A DNA stretch of 51,774 nucleotides, from the NCBI GenBank assembly GCA_031372145.1, contig JANMKR010000089.1, positions 1-51,774 of the forward strand. The letters run 5' to 3'. Under the pieces are notes generated by a model that saw only the letters and a program-made list of their open reading frames with translations, ran no database searches and was not told the origin of the DNA. This document shows, piece after piece, positions 25,347 to 35,778 of the stretch. How positions within the stretch are numbered: the stretch's first letter is position 1; each line of letters starts with the position of its first letter. This DNA is from CALMEC01 sp031372145 (GTDB taxonomy: Bacteria; Actinomycetota; Thermoleophilia; Miltoncostaeales; Miltoncostaeaceae). The position numbers and the translations under genes are program-made.

Positions 25347-25457
25347 GCGACCCGCTGCAGGGAGGGGTGACGCCTCGCCCTGCGTCCGTTTGTTCGTCAG
25401 GAGCTCGCCATCACGGAGGCCCGGGATTCCACCGACACGCCCGACGGGGCTGAACGT

Positions 25458-25892
25458 ATGACGACGACCGCCGCGCCGACCCCGGTGCCGCTGCGCGCAA
25501 ACCCCACCGAATTTGTGCTCGCGATCCTGGGATTCCTGGCGCTGCTCGTGGCCCTGCCGGTCGTGCCGCTCCTGGGCGGCCCCATCGGGGGCTGGGTGCT
25601 CGGTGCCGCGTTGTTTGCCGCAAGCTGGGCGTCGCAGCGATTCATCACGAAGATCTCCGAGGGCCTCGATGCCACGCAGGCTGTCGGCCTGACCGGGATC
25701 GCGTCGATCGGCCGGGCTGTCGTCGTCGTCATGATCCTGTTCGTCGTGGCCCTCAAGGTCGACGAGACCGCCGGCCTGGTCGCCGGTGGCGTGTTCGCGG
25801 CGGCGTTCACATTTGACCTGATGGGCCGCACGACGCTGTTCGCCATCCGTGAGAAGCGTCGCAAGATCGCGCGCGGGGACGGCGGCCAGTGA
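25458..25892 (+). CDS. atpI: AtpI-like membrane protein
   Basis: A 144-residue membrane protein with four hydrophobic segments in the first position of the ATP synthase operon, as expected for AtpI, which assists c-ring assembly. Position rather than sequence carries most of the call, since AtpI is poorly conserved. The start is uncertain. ATG 25458 has only a weak ribosome site. A better AGGAG at 25399-25403 is placed six bases ahead of an in-frame ATC at 25410 (ATC ACG GAG), which would add 16 residues. The stop overlaps the atpB GTG by four bases, indicating coupling. Confidence 0.7.
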   Translation: MTTTAAPTPVPLRANPTEFVLAILGFLALLVALPVVPLLGGPIGGWVLGAALFAASWASQRFITKISEGLDATQAVGLTGIASIGRAVVVVMILFVVALKVDETAGLVAGGVFAAAFTFDLMGRTTLFAIREKRRKIARGDGGQ

Positions 25893-26827
25893 GCACTGCC
25901 GTCGGCACCGAACCGATTCCGAACCCCCCTGCAAAGCCGAGCAAGGCCAAGTATTGGGTCTACGGCGTTCTTGCGCTTCTGGCCGGGTGGGGCATCTTGG
26001 GGTACCTCGTCGCCAAGACGCCGGCCGGCGACGAAGAGTTCAAGCCGCAAAACGAGTTCGCGCTCAAGGAGTGGGTGCCGATCCACCTCGGCCCGATCGA
26101 CATGTCGATCAACAAAGCCGTCATGTACCTGCTGCTCGCGTCGGCGATCAGCATCCTGTTCTGCGTGTTCGTGGTGCGCGGCGGCCTCAAGATGCGGCCG
26201 ACGCGGGCGCAGAACGTCGTCGAGATCGCCTACGAGTTCGCCGAGGGACAGATCGCGAAGGCCACGCTCCCGCCCAAGGTGTTCCAGCGCTACTTCCCGT
26301 ATGTGGCGACGCTGTTCATCTTCATCGCGGTCAGCAACCTGATCAGCTTCATCCCGTTGCCCGGCGGCGAGCACTCCACGATCGGGGGCATCCCCGACCT
26401 GGGGCTCTACGCGGCGACGGCCAACATCAACGTCACGCTCGCGCTGACGCTCTGCACGTTCCTGATCTACAACTACGAGGGCGTCAAGGCACACGGACCG
26501 GTGGGCTACCTCAAGACGTTCGTTCCGGGCGGTGACATCCACCCGCTCATGAAGGGCGTGGTGTTCGCGCTCGAATTGATGTCCAATGCCCTGCGCCTGG
26601 TGAGCCTGTCAGTGCGTCTGTTCGCCAACCTGTTGGCGGGGCACCTGCTCATCATCATGGCCGCCGGCTTCGCGATCCTGCTGGGAAGCTGGGTCGGCGC
26701 GGTGGCCATTCCATTCGGCTTGTTCTTCTACTTCTTTGAGTGGGTCCTGATCGCAGGGCTCCAGGCGTTCATCTTCGCGATGCTCAGCGGCATCTACATC
26801 GGTTTCGCCGTTGAGCAACCGCACTGA
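25889..26827 (+). CDS. atpB: F0F1 ATP synthase subunit a
   Basis: A 312-residue integral membrane subunit forming the proton half-channels against the c-ring. The essential arginine is R243 in SVRLFANLLAGH, and the preceding ELMSNALRLVSL is typical. About six hydrophobic segments are present; the N-terminal about 60 residues form an extra hydrophilic region plus one segment. The GTG start overlaps the atpI stop (GTGA). It is the second gene of a complete operon. Confidence 0.95.
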   Translation: MSTAVGTEPIPNPPAKPSKAKYWVYGVLALLAGWGILGYLVAKTPAGDEEFKPQNEFALKEWVPIHLGPIDMSINKAVMYLLLASAISILFCVFVVRGGLKMRPTRAQNVVEIAYEFAEGQIAKATLPPKVFQRYFPYVATLFIFIAVSNLISFIPLPGGEHSTIGGIPDLGLYAATANINVTLALTLCTFLIYNYEGVKAHGPVGYLKTFVPGGDIHPLMKGVVFALELMSNALRLVSLSVRLFANLLAGHLLIIMAAGFAILLGSWVGAVAIPFGLFFYFFEWVLIAGLQAFIFAMLSGIYIGFAVEQPH

Positions 26828-26848
26828 CCAAACACGAAAGGCACGTAC

Positions 26849-27094
26849 GTGGCACTTGAAGGCAACATCGTAGATGCGGCAAAGGCACTTGAGCTTGGCC
26901 TCGCCACCGGATTCGGCGCGATCGGACCTGGTGCCGGCGTCGGCTACCTCATGGGCAAGACCGTGGAGTCGGTGGCCCGCCAGCCCGAGCTTCGCGGCGA
27001 GATCATGGGCCTCATGTTCCTGGGTCTCGCGTTGACCGAGGCCATCACCTTCTACGCCCTGCTCATGGGCTTCGTCGCGTTCTTCCTGGTCTAG
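26849..27094 (+). CDS. atpE: F0F1 ATP synthase subunit c
   Basis: An 81-residue hairpin proteolipid. The ion-binding carboxylate is E64 in LTEAITFY, and the glycine-rich first helix is GPGAGVGYLMG. The polar loop ARQPELRGEI matches the conserved RQP that contacts the F1 stalk. The Gln and Ser/Thr ligands of Na+ types are not evident, so proton coupling is expected. GTG start with GAAAGG about eight bases upstream. Confidence 0.95.
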   Translation: MALEGNIVDAAKALELGLATGFGAIGPGAGVGYLMGKTVESVARQPELRGEIMGLMFLGLALTEAITFYALLMGFVAFFLV

Positions 27095-27097
27095 TTG

Positions 27098-27643
27098 ATG
27101 ACCGGTCTTCTGTCCAGCGTCCAGTTCCCGGCCAAGGAGAACCCGCTTCTGACGGCGAGTCCAGGGCTCATGATCTGGACGATCATCATGTTCTTCCTGA
27201 CGCTCTGGATCCTCAAGAAGTACGTGTTCGGTCCGCTGGGTGCGTCCATCGAGAAGCGTCGCACCGCGATCCAGCAGAGCATCGAAGAGGCCGAGTCCAG
27301 TCGCGACGAGGCCGTCAAGCTGCTCGACGACTACAAGACGCAGCTCGCGGATGCCCGCAAGGAAGCCGACGAGCTTCGCGACCGCGGTCGACGTGACGGC
27401 GAGCGTGAGCGTACGTCGATCGTGAGCGCCGCCGAGGGGCAGCGCGAGCGGATCTTGGCCGACTCCCAGCAACAGGTCGACGCACAGGGTCGCGCCGCCA
27501 TGGCATCGGTGCGCGACGATGTCGCCAGCATCGCGCTTGCCGCCGCCGAGAAGGTCACCCGCAAGTCGCTCAACGACGACGACCATCGTCGGCTGGTCGA
27601 GGACGCGCTCAGAGAACTCGACCTCGCGAAGGGCTCTGCGTAG
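27098..27643 (+). CDS. atpF: F0F1 ATP synthase subunit b
   Basis: A 181-residue peripheral-stalk subunit. One N-terminal membrane helix (LMIWTIIMFFLTLWIL) is followed by a long charged coiled coil (about 50-160) typical of b. ATG 27098 was chosen, three bases after the atpE stop; a TTG immediately before it is an equally placed alternative. Tight spacing implies coupling with atpE. The b subunit here is a separate gene, not fused to delta as in some mycobacteria. Confidence 0.93.
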   Translation: MTGLLSSVQFPAKENPLLTASPGLMIWTIIMFFLTLWILKKYVFGPLGASIEKRRTAIQQSIEEAESSRDEAVKLLDDYKTQLADARKEADELRDRGRRDGERERTSIVSAAEGQRERILADSQQQVDAQGRAAMASVRDDVASIALAAAEKVTRKSLNDDDHRRLVEDALRELDLAKGSA

Positions 27644-27645
27644 GC

Positions 27646-28176
27646 GTGGGAGTTTCAGCCACTTATGCCGAGGCGCTCTACCAGGCCGCGGCAGACAAGG
27701 ACGCGGTCGGGCAGGTCGCAGCCAACCTGGACGCCCTGGCCGAGGCGCTTGGTGCCGACTCCGATGTCGCGCGGGTCCTCAACAACCCCAAGGTCGACAG
27801 TCGCGCCAAGAAGGCCGCGCTCGGCGCGCTCGCTGACATGGCCAACCCGTTGACGATCAACCTGCTGCAGGTACTCGTCGATCGTGGGCGGCTGGAGGAG
27901 CTGCCGAGCGTCGCCGGGGCGTTCGCCGACCGGGTCGCGTCGGCCGAGGGTCGGCTGGCGGTCGAGGTCACGAGTGCGATTCCGCTCGTCGACGACCTTC
28001 GTGCCAAGGTCGTCGAGCGTATTCGTGAGCAGACCGGCAAGACCCCTGAGATCACCGAGCGCGTTGACCCCGACATCATCGGCGGTCTCGTGCTTCGCGT
28101 CGGCGGCGTGGTGACCGACGCATCCGTGCGCGGCCGTCTCGACGGCCTGCGCCGCACCATTACCGACGCATCCTGA
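27646..28176 (+). CDS. atpH: F0F1 ATP synthase subunit delta
   Basis: A 176-residue subunit linking the peripheral stalk to the top of F1. It has a helical N-terminal domain (TYAEALYQAAADKDAVGQV) and the conserved C-terminal PDIIGGLVLRVGGVVTDASVRGRL. GTG start two bases after the atpF stop. Length matches the family (about 175-180), so no b-delta fusion. Confidence 0.93.
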   Translation: MGVSATYAEALYQAAADKDAVGQVAANLDALAEALGADSDVARVLNNPKVDSRAKKAALGALADMANPLTINLLQVLVDRGRLEELPSVAGAFADRVASAEGRLAVEVTSAIPLVDDLRAKVVERIREQTGKTPEITERVDPDIIGGLVLRVGGVVTDASVRGRLDGLRRTITDAS

Positions 28177-28208
28177 ACGACCCCAAAGCAAGGAACAGAG
28201 AACAGCCG

Positions 28209-29782
<1,574 letters not shown>

Positions 29783-29783
<1 letters not shown>

Positions 29784-30682
29784 TGGCGTCCACTCGCGAC
29801 ATCAAGCGCCGCATCGAGTCGGTGCGCGGCACGCGCAAGATCACGCGTGCCATGGAGCTCGTGGCGTCGGCCAAGCTTCGCCGCGGCCAGGAGCGCATCG
29901 AGGCGGTGCGTCCGTATGCGCAATCGATGCGCAGGCTCATGGCCCAGGCTGCGCGCCAAAGCGGGAGCCTCAAAGGCATGCCGCTGCTCGAGGAGCGCCC
30001 CACGATCGCGCGTGGTGCGGTCGTGGTCGTCACCGGCGACCGTGGTCTGGCCGGAGCGTTCAACGTCAACATCCTGCGGCGCGGCCTGGCCATCGCCGAC
30101 GAGCTGAAGGCCAACGGCGCGGATGAGGTCGTGTTCGTCGCCGTCGGCAAGAAGGGCATCGGCACGTTGCGCTTCCGCGGGCTGACCGTGGATCGCTCGT
30201 TTCAGGGGTTCTCGATCAACCCGACCTACGCCGATGCGCAGCAGGTCAGCGAGCACCTCGTCAAGAAGTTCACCGACGGCGATGTGGACCGCGTCGTGCT
30301 CGTCTACAACGCGTTCAAGTCGGTGCTCGAGCAGACGGTGACCGACGAAGATTTGTTGCCGATCCCTCGCCGCATCGTCGAGGACGAGGACGACATCGAG
30401 GACAATGAGTCGTCGCTCTCGAAGGCCCTTGCGTTCTTCGAGCCCGAGGCCAAGGACTTCCTCGAGAAGCTCCTGCCGACCTATCTCGACACCACGATCT
30501 ACCGCGCGCTGCTGGAGAGCGCCGCGGCCGAACTCGCCGCCCGGCGCGCAGCGATGCGCAACGCCACCGACAACGCCGGTGAGCTCATCGACCAGTACAC
30601 CCTTGCGATGAACCGCGCACGGCAGGCGGCGATCACCCAGGAGATCCTGGAAGTCATCGCCGGCGCCGACGCGCTCAAGTAG
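29783..30682 (+). CDS. atpG: F0F1 ATP synthase subunit gamma
   Basis: The central rotary shaft, 299 residues. The N-terminal coiled-coil helix has the conserved STRDIKRRIESVRGTRKITRAMELVASAKLRR start region, VVVTGDRGLAGAFN follows, and the C-terminal helix contains ARRAAMRNATDNAGELI and NRARQAAITQEILEV. An acidic insert (EDEDDIEDNESSL, about 208-220) sits in the middle, where other actinobacteria also vary. It overlaps the atpA stop by one base. Confidence 0.96.
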
Positions 30683-30720
30683 ACCTTTCACACCACCACC
30701 CGACGGACGGAACACGAGAC

Positions 30721-32133
30721 ATGGCTTCGAACGGAACTACCGGCACGATCCTCGAGATCAAGGGCGTCGTACTCGACGTCCGCTTTCCCAACGAGCACCT
30801 GCCGGCGATCTACAACGCGCTCGAGATCACCCGCCCCGACGGGACGACGCTCGTGGCCGAGGTACAGCAGCACCTGGGCGACGACAAGGTGCGCGCCGTG
30901 GCACTCGACACGACCGACGGATTGTCCCGCGGCAGCGACGCGGTCGACACCGGCGGGCCGATCACGGTGCCGGTCGGACCGCAGACGCTCGGCCGCATCT
31001 TCAACGTCCTCGGGCAGACGATCGACGAAGGTGAGCCGATCACGACCGGTGACCGCTGGCCGATTCACCGCAAGGCTCCGGCGTTCGACCAGCTCGACCC
31101 GACCGAACAGATCTTCGAGACCGGCATCAAGGTCGTCGACCTGCTCGCCCCGTACGTCAAGGGTGGCAAGATCGGTCTGTTCGGAGGCGCCGGCGTCGGC
31201 AAGACCGTGCTGATCCAGGAGCTCATCAACAACCTGGCGAAGGAGCACGGCGGTCTGTCCGTGTTCGCCGGGGTGGGCGAGCGCACGCGTGAAGGCAACG
31301 ACCTGTGGCGCGAGATGACCGAGTCCGGCGTCATCGAGAAGACCGCGCTCGTCTACGGCCAGATGAACGAGCCGCCTGGCGCGCGCCTGCGCGTCGCCTT
31401 GAGCGGACTGACCATGGCAGAGTACTTCCGTGACGAAGGTGGTCAGGACGTGCTGCTGTTCATCGACAACATCTTCCGGTTCGTCCAAGCGGGTTCCGAG
31501 GTGTCGGCGCTGCTCGGTCGTATGCCGAGCGCCGTGGGTTACCAGCCGACGTTGGCGTCAGAGATGGGCGACCTGCAGGAGCGCATCACCTCGACCCGCA
31601 AGGGCTCGGTCACGTCGGTGCAGGCCATCTACGTCCCGGCCGACGACCTGACCGACCCGGCCCCTGCGGCGAGCTTCGCCCACCTCGACGCGACGACCGT
31701 GCTCTCGCGGTCCATCGCCGAGAAGGGCATCTACCCGGCCGTCGACCCGCTCGACTCCAGCAGCCGCGCATTGTCGCGTCTCGTCGTCGGTGATGAGCAC
31801 TACGAGACGGCCACGCGCGTTCAGGAGATCCTGCAGACGTACAAGGACCTGCAGGACATCATCGCGATCCTGGGTGTGGACGAGCTGACGGACGAGCAGA
31901 AGGTCACGGTCTCGCGTGCCCGCAAGATTGAGCGGTTCCTGTCGCAGCCGTTCTTCGTTGCCCAGCCGTTCACGGGCCGCGAGGGCAAGTACGTCAAGCT
32001 CGAGGACACGATCCGCGGGTTCAAGGAGATCGTCGAAGGCAAGCACGATGAGCTGCCCGAGAGTGCGTTCTATCTGGTCGGCGGCATCGACGAGGCGATC
32101 GCCCAGGCCGAAGAGATGGCGAAGGTTTCCTAA
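30721..32133 (+). CDS. atpD: F0F1 ATP synthase subunit beta
   Basis: The catalytic subunit, 470 residues. The P-loop is GGAGVGKT at 155-162, the catalytic glutamate lies in GVGERTREGNDL, Walker B is DVLLFIDNIFRF, and the beta signature is PAVDPLDSSSR. The DELSEED-like loop reads DELTDEQ. ATG 30721 follows a 38-base spacer after atpG. All catalytic features are intact. Confidence 0.98.
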   Translation: MASNGTTGTILEIKGVVLDVRFPNEHLPAIYNALEITRPDGTTLVAEVQQHLGDDKVRAVALDTTDGLSRGSDAVDTGGPITVPVGPQTLGRIFNVLGQTIDEGEPITTGDRWPIHRKAPAFDQLDPTEQIFETGIKVVDLLAPYVKGGKIGLFGGAGVGKTVLIQELINNLAKEHGGLSVFAGVGERTREGNDLWREMTESGVIEKTALVYGQMNEPPGARLRVALSGLTMAEYFRDEGGQDVLLFIDNIFRFVQAGSEVSALLGRMPSAVGYQPTLASEMGDLQERITSTRKGSVTSVQAIYVPADDLTDPAPAASFAHLDATTVLSRSIAEKGIYPAVDPLDSSSRALSRLVVGDEHYETATRVQEILQTYKDLQDIIAILGVDELTDEQKVTVSRARKIERFLSQPFFVAQPFTGREGKYVKLEDTIRGFKEIVEGKHDELPESAFYLVGGIDEAIAQAEEMAKVS

Positions 32134-32154
32134 CGTGGTTGCCGGAGCGAAACG

Positions 32155-32616
32155 ATGAGCACTGGGATTCAAGCCGATCGCAAACGCCTCGGCGTCCGTC
32201 TCCTGACGCCCGAGGGTCCGGTGTTCGAGGGGGCGGCGTACATGGTGATCGCGCCGAGCGTCATGGGTGAGGTGGGCATCCTGCCGCGCCACGCGCCGCT
32301 GATCGCATTCCTCAAGACGGGGGAGACGCGGCTCAAGCTGATGGACGACACGGAGCGCGTGTTCGCCACGACCGAGGGCTATTTCTCGATCGAAGATGAT
32401 CAGGTCTTGATCTTGGTCGAGCAGGCCGACGATGCCGCGAACATCGATCGCGCTCGGGCCGAGGCGGCGTTGCGCCAGGCTGAAGAGGACTTGGCGGCGG
32501 TCGGGGACGACGAGGTCACACGCGTCACCGCCGAAAGCGCCCGGCGTCGGGCCGAGAACCGTCTGCGTGTGGCCGACAAGAACGCCGGCCGTCCGACGAG
32601 TCCCGCCCCGCACTGA
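32155..32616 (+). CDS. atpC: F0F1 ATP synthase subunit epsilon
   Basis: A 153-residue subunit, last in the operon. The N-terminal beta-sandwich is visible (VRLLTPEGPVFEGAAYMVIAPSVMGEVGILPRHAPLIAFLKTG), then the two-helix C-terminal domain with RARAEAALRQAEEDL and RRRAENRLRVA. It may restrain ATP hydrolysis by its C-terminal helices. No clear terminator hairpin was found in the 31 bases before the convergent neighbour. Confidence 0.92.
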   Translation: MSTGIQADRKRLGVRLLTPEGPVFEGAAYMVIAPSVMGEVGILPRHAPLIAFLKTGETRLKLMDDTERVFATTEGYFSIEDDQVLILVEQADDAANIDRARAEAALRQAEEDLAAVGDDEVTRVTAESARRRAENRLRVADKNAGRPTSPAPH

Positions 32617-32647
32617 TCCGGCGTTCTTGGCTCCAGCCGGCGGTGCG

Positions 32648-33313
32648 CTAGGAACCGCGCCGCGGGCCTTGGTACGAGCCCCGCGGGACGCACTTGGCCA
32701 TGAGGTCGAAGATGAGCGCGAACTTGGTTGGAAGGAGAATGCGCTCGCTCCTGTCGGCTGAGTTCTGCCTGCGTGGGCGACACGACGCAAGCCATCGTGC
32801 TTGGGTGTACCAACGGCGCATGGTTCGCGGCGATGGGGCCATGGCCGGGCAGTCGCCGTGGCGGTCGCGAAGTTCCTGGATCACCTGACGCGGGTCGTCC
32901 CCGGCGGCAAAGCGCTGTTCGGCTTCGCGGCGCAGCTGAGGCCAGGAATACGAGCCAGGTTGGTCGCGATCTGCACCCGCGAACTGGAGCTGGCGGACGT
33001 GCGCCCGAAGCGCAGCCATCCGTCGCTCAGTCAGTGCTCCAGATGCGATCCACATGCCGGCGAGGCGCTGGGTAAACGCCGCACCGTTGTCCTTGCGCAG
33101 GAACCCATCATTCCCGTGCGCGTCGCAGAGCCAGACGGAGACCCCGTGGGTCATGTGGTGGACATCGCGAGAGCGGCTTCCGGTGTGACCGCAGATCGCA
33201 CAGGGTACGTCTGCGCCCGCGGACCCAGGATCCTGCGTGGTGCTGCCGCCCCGGAGCGGCGACTCCGGCCGTTGCTCCCGTGGCGACGTGCTCGTGTGCG
33301 TAATGCGCGCCAT
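32648..33313 (-). CDS. Zinc-finger protein with HNH/endonuclease-VII-like finger and helix-turn-helix-like C-terminus
   Basis: A 221-residue protein of uncertain function. The N-terminal finger has C38-x2-C41, H52-H53 and C63-x2-H66 followed by N68. This layout resembles the beta-beta-alpha metal finger of endonuclease VII/HNH proteins, but the usual DH pair reads HH, so nuclease activity is doubtful. A basic helical middle region follows. Near residues 130-175, WPQLRREAEQRFAAGDDPRQVI and PSPRTMRRWYTQARW look like a resolvase-type helix-turn-helix. A Cys/Arg-rich tail (SCRPRRQN) ends the protein. It is convergent with atpC. A pair of the 23-bp repeats lies 83-117 bases upstream of its start, which may or may not be coincidence. 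Confidence 0.65.
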   Translation of the reverse strand: MARITHTSTSPREQRPESPLRGGSTTQDPGSAGADVPCAICGHTGSRSRDVHHMTHGVSVWLCDAHGNDGFLRKDNGAAFTQRLAGMWIASGALTERRMAALRAHVRQLQFAGADRDQPGSYSWPQLRREAEQRFAAGDDPRQVIQELRDRHGDCPAMAPSPRTMRRWYTQARWLASCRPRRQNSADRSERILLPTKFALIFDLMAKCVPRGSYQGPRRGS

Positions 33314-33759
33314 TCACGGAGATGGTGCCTGATCAACCTGTTACAGCGCAGCACGCATTTGTGTCGCTTCTGTCACGTCTTCGCAACAATGTTCGTAACC
33401 ATTGGCCGACGCGACCACGGTCAATTGGCCAAAGACCAGCTGATCCAGGGCATCGATGAGGATGAGCGAGTGCACACGTTGAGTCCGCTGATCGTCGCAG
33501 GTCGATGGGGCAGAGGTCGGGCAGGGCTGGTCGGGATACGTTGCGGAGATCAGTTGCGGGCCTGCGGTTGGGCGCGTCGGTGCGGGAGTCACGAACGAGT
33601 CGGCGGGCCACGATGGAGTCTGGTGTGCTCAGGTGGCGATGACCGCCTGTGAACGACGCCCAAGACCCGAATCGCGCGAAGGCAATTCACCGCGCCCCGC
33701 CGCAGACGCATGGCCGATTTCCGCGAGAAAAGTTCGGGAGCGTGCGCAATGATGACTGA
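33314..33759. other. Divergent intergenic region of 446 bases
   Basis: This separates the zinc-finger gene (leftward) from the ada-alkA gene (rightward). Apart from the two-unit 23-bp repeat at 33396-33430 I see no gene, RNA or convincing promoter. All open frames here are short and lack recognisable protein composition. Confidence 0.5.
33396..33430. repeat. Two-unit member of the 23-bp repeat family
   Basis: Cores TAACCATTGGCC (33396-33407) and GGTCAATTGGCC (33419-33430) are exactly 23 bp apart with an 11-bp linker beginning GACG. They are more degenerate than the array at 8444 but keep the period and the TTGGCC half. Confidence 0.6.
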
Positions 33760-35214
33760 GTGATTCCCGACCGCGAACAATGCATCAGGGCGTACCAGAG
33801 CCGCGACGCTCGGTTCGACGGGTGGTTCATCCTCGGTGTCAGGACGACCGGCATCTACTGTCGACCGAGCTGCCCGACCCCTGTCGCGCCCAAACCCGTC
33901 AACGTGCAGTTCTACGCGAGTTCCGCGGCCGCGCAACGCGCCGGATTCCGCGCGTGTAAGCGCTGCCGGCCCGATGCGTCGCCCGGATCGCCGGAGTGGA
34001 ACACCCGCGCCGACATCGTTGGACGCGCGATGCGTCTGATCGCCGACGGCGAAGTGGACCGGCTTGGAGTCCCCGGTCTTGCGCGAACGCTTGCGGTATC
34101 CGAGCGGCACCTCAACCGGTTGCTCGTCGGCGAACTCGGTGCGAGCCCGCTCGCACTTGCCCGAGCCCAACGTGCCCAGACCGCCCGAATACTCATCGAG
34201 ACGACCGGAATGCCGTTCGGTGAGGTCGCGCTGGCAGCGGGTTTCTCGAGCGTCCGGCAGTTCAACGACACGATCCGTGAGGTGTTCGCCGCGACCCCGG
34301 GCCAGCTCCGCAACGCCCGATCACGTGGCGTCCGCCGCAACGGAGCCAGCCCGATTGCGGTGCGGCTTCCGTTTCGTGCCCCGTACGACGCACGCGCACT
34401 GCTGCGTTTTCTGGGGGAGCGCGCGATTGCGGGCGTCGAGGCGTGGGATGGCGAGACGTATCGCCGGACGATGCGACTGCCCGGCGGGACCGGCGTCGTG
34501 GCATTGCGTGCCCAACCCGACCACATCGCCTGCGAACTCCGTCTGGAGTCGCTCGTTGACCTGCAGGCTGCGCTTCAACGAAGCCGCCGATTGCTGGACC
34601 TCGACGCTGATCCGGTGGCCATCGATGCGACGCTGGGCGCCGACGCGTACCTGGGGTCGCTGATCGCGCGCAACCCGGGTGTCCGTTCCCCGGGGATGGT
34701 CGACGGCACCGAGGCACTCGTGCGCGCTGTTGTCGGACAGCAGGTGTCAGTCGCCGGTGCGCGCACCGTGCTGGGGCGCATCACGTTGGCGCTCGGCACC
34801 ACGCTTGCCGAACCCGTTGACGGGCTCGACCGCGTGTTTCCGTCGCCGGCCGACCTGGCCGAAGCCCCGGATGCCGTACTGCCGATGCCGCGCCCCCGCA
34901 AGGCCGCGTTGCGCGAGGCCTGCCGTCGCATCGCCACCGGTGACATCGCATTGGACGCCGGCACCGATCGCGAAGCGGTCCGCCGCGGGCTCGTGTCTGT
35001 GCCCGGCATCGGCCCGTGGACCGCCGAGTACGTCGCCATGCGCGCGCTCGGGGATCCGGACGCGTTCCCCGCAACGGACCTGGGTGTCCGGAACGCGCTC
35101 GGGCGGCTGGGCGTCACCGTGACGCCTCGCCAGATCGCCGGCATCGCCGAGGCATGGCGACCGTGGCGGGCGTACGCCACCCATCACCTGTGGAACTCAC
35201 TGGGAGACAATTGA
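33760..35214 (+). CDS. alkA: Ada-AlkA fusion: methyl-responsive regulator and 3-methyladenine DNA glycosylase
   Basis: A 484-residue DNA-repair protein. The N-terminal Ada zinc domain has C34, C38, C66 and C69 (GIYCRPSC; ACKRCRPD), with C34 in the position that accepts methyl from phosphotriesters. An AraC-type helix-turn-helix follows (about 85-190; LARTLAVSERHLNRLL, FGEVALAAGFSSVRQFN), then AlkA_N (about 200-290) and an HhH-GPD glycosylase domain (about 300-480). Its hairpin is VPGIGPWTAEYVAMRAL and the catalytic aspartate is D440 in ATDLGVR. This fusion is well known in actinobacteria and couples alkylation sensing with base excision. GTG start. The O6-methylguanine methyltransferase begins one base after its stop, so this is an adaptive-response operon, probably self-activated. 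Confidence 0.93.
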   Translation: MIPDREQCIRAYQSRDARFDGWFILGVRTTGIYCRPSCPTPVAPKPVNVQFYASSAAAQRAGFRACKRCRPDASPGSPEWNTRADIVGRAMRLIADGEVDRLGVPGLARTLAVSERHLNRLLVGELGASPLALARAQRAQTARILIETTGMPFGEVALAAGFSSVRQFNDTIREVFAATPGQLRNARSRGVRRNGASPIAVRLPFRAPYDARALLRFLGERAIAGVEAWDGETYRRTMRLPGGTGVVALRAQPDHIACELRLESLVDLQAALQRSRRLLDLDADPVAIDATLGADAYLGSLIARNPGVRSPGMVDGTEALVRAVVGQQVSVAGARTVLGRITLALGTTLAEPVDGLDRVFPSPADLAEAPDAVLPMPRPRKAALREACRRIATGDIALDAGTDREAVRRGLVSVPGIGPWTAEYVAMRALGDPDAFPATDLGVRNALGRLGVTVTPRQIAGIAEAWRPWRAYATHHLWNSLGDN

Positions 35215-35215
35215 A

Positions 35216-35710
35216 ATGTTGCACCGAACGACCATCACCACCCCGGTTGGCGATCTGCGGGTCGTCGCCTCGGACGCGGGAATCCGCGAGATCCGGATGC
35301 CATTGCCCGACCGCAGCATTCCCATGCGGGCAGAGGAGAGCCCTGACCACCCGATCCTCAGGGACACCCACCGGCAGATGGGCGAGTACTTTCGCGGCGA
35401 ACGTCGCACATTCGACCTGCCCCTTGACGTCGAGGGCACGGACTTCCAGTTGGCGGTCTGGGGTGCCCTCGTGGACATTCCGTACGGGGCGACCGAGAGT
35501 TACGGTGAACTCGCCGAACGGGTGGGCCGGCCGGGTGCGGCGCGCGCGGTCGGTGGCGCCAACGCCCGCAATCCGGTGCCGATCGTGGTCCCCTGCCACC
35601 GCGTGATCGGGGCGGACGGGACCATGGTCGGCTACGCAGGTCCGTCCGAGGACGGAATCGCGATCAAGCGCTGGTTGATCCGGCATGAGTTGGGGAGCAC
35701 GAGCGCGTAA
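35216..35710 (+). CDS. ogt: Methylated-DNA--protein-cysteine S-methyltransferase
   Basis: A 164-residue suicide enzyme that removes O6-alkyl groups from guanine. The active-site cysteine is C127 in VPCHRVI, the helix-turn-helix is YGELAERVGRPGAARAVGGANARNP with the arginine finger, and the C-terminus is typical. ATG 35216 follows the ada-alkA stop by one base, so it is co-translated. The Ada methyl-sensing function is in the neighbouring gene, which explains the short Ogt-only form. Confidence 0.95.
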   Translation: MLHRTTITTPVGDLRVVASDAGIREIRMPLPDRSIPMRAEESPDHPILRDTHRQMGEYFRGERRTFDLPLDVEGTDFQLAVWGALVDIPYGATESYGELAERVGRPGAARAVGGANARNPVPIVVPCHRVIGADGTMVGYAGPSEDGIAIKRWLIRHELGSTSA

Positions 35711-35778
35711 GACCCGACACGATCGATCGTGGTAGTCGGGAGAGCACGTATTTGTGCAACCGACCCCTGGGGGAATGT

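Noticed and set aside
32616..32648. Terminator between atpC and the convergent zinc-finger gene
   Set aside because: Only short imperfect complementarity; no stem above four or five pairs.
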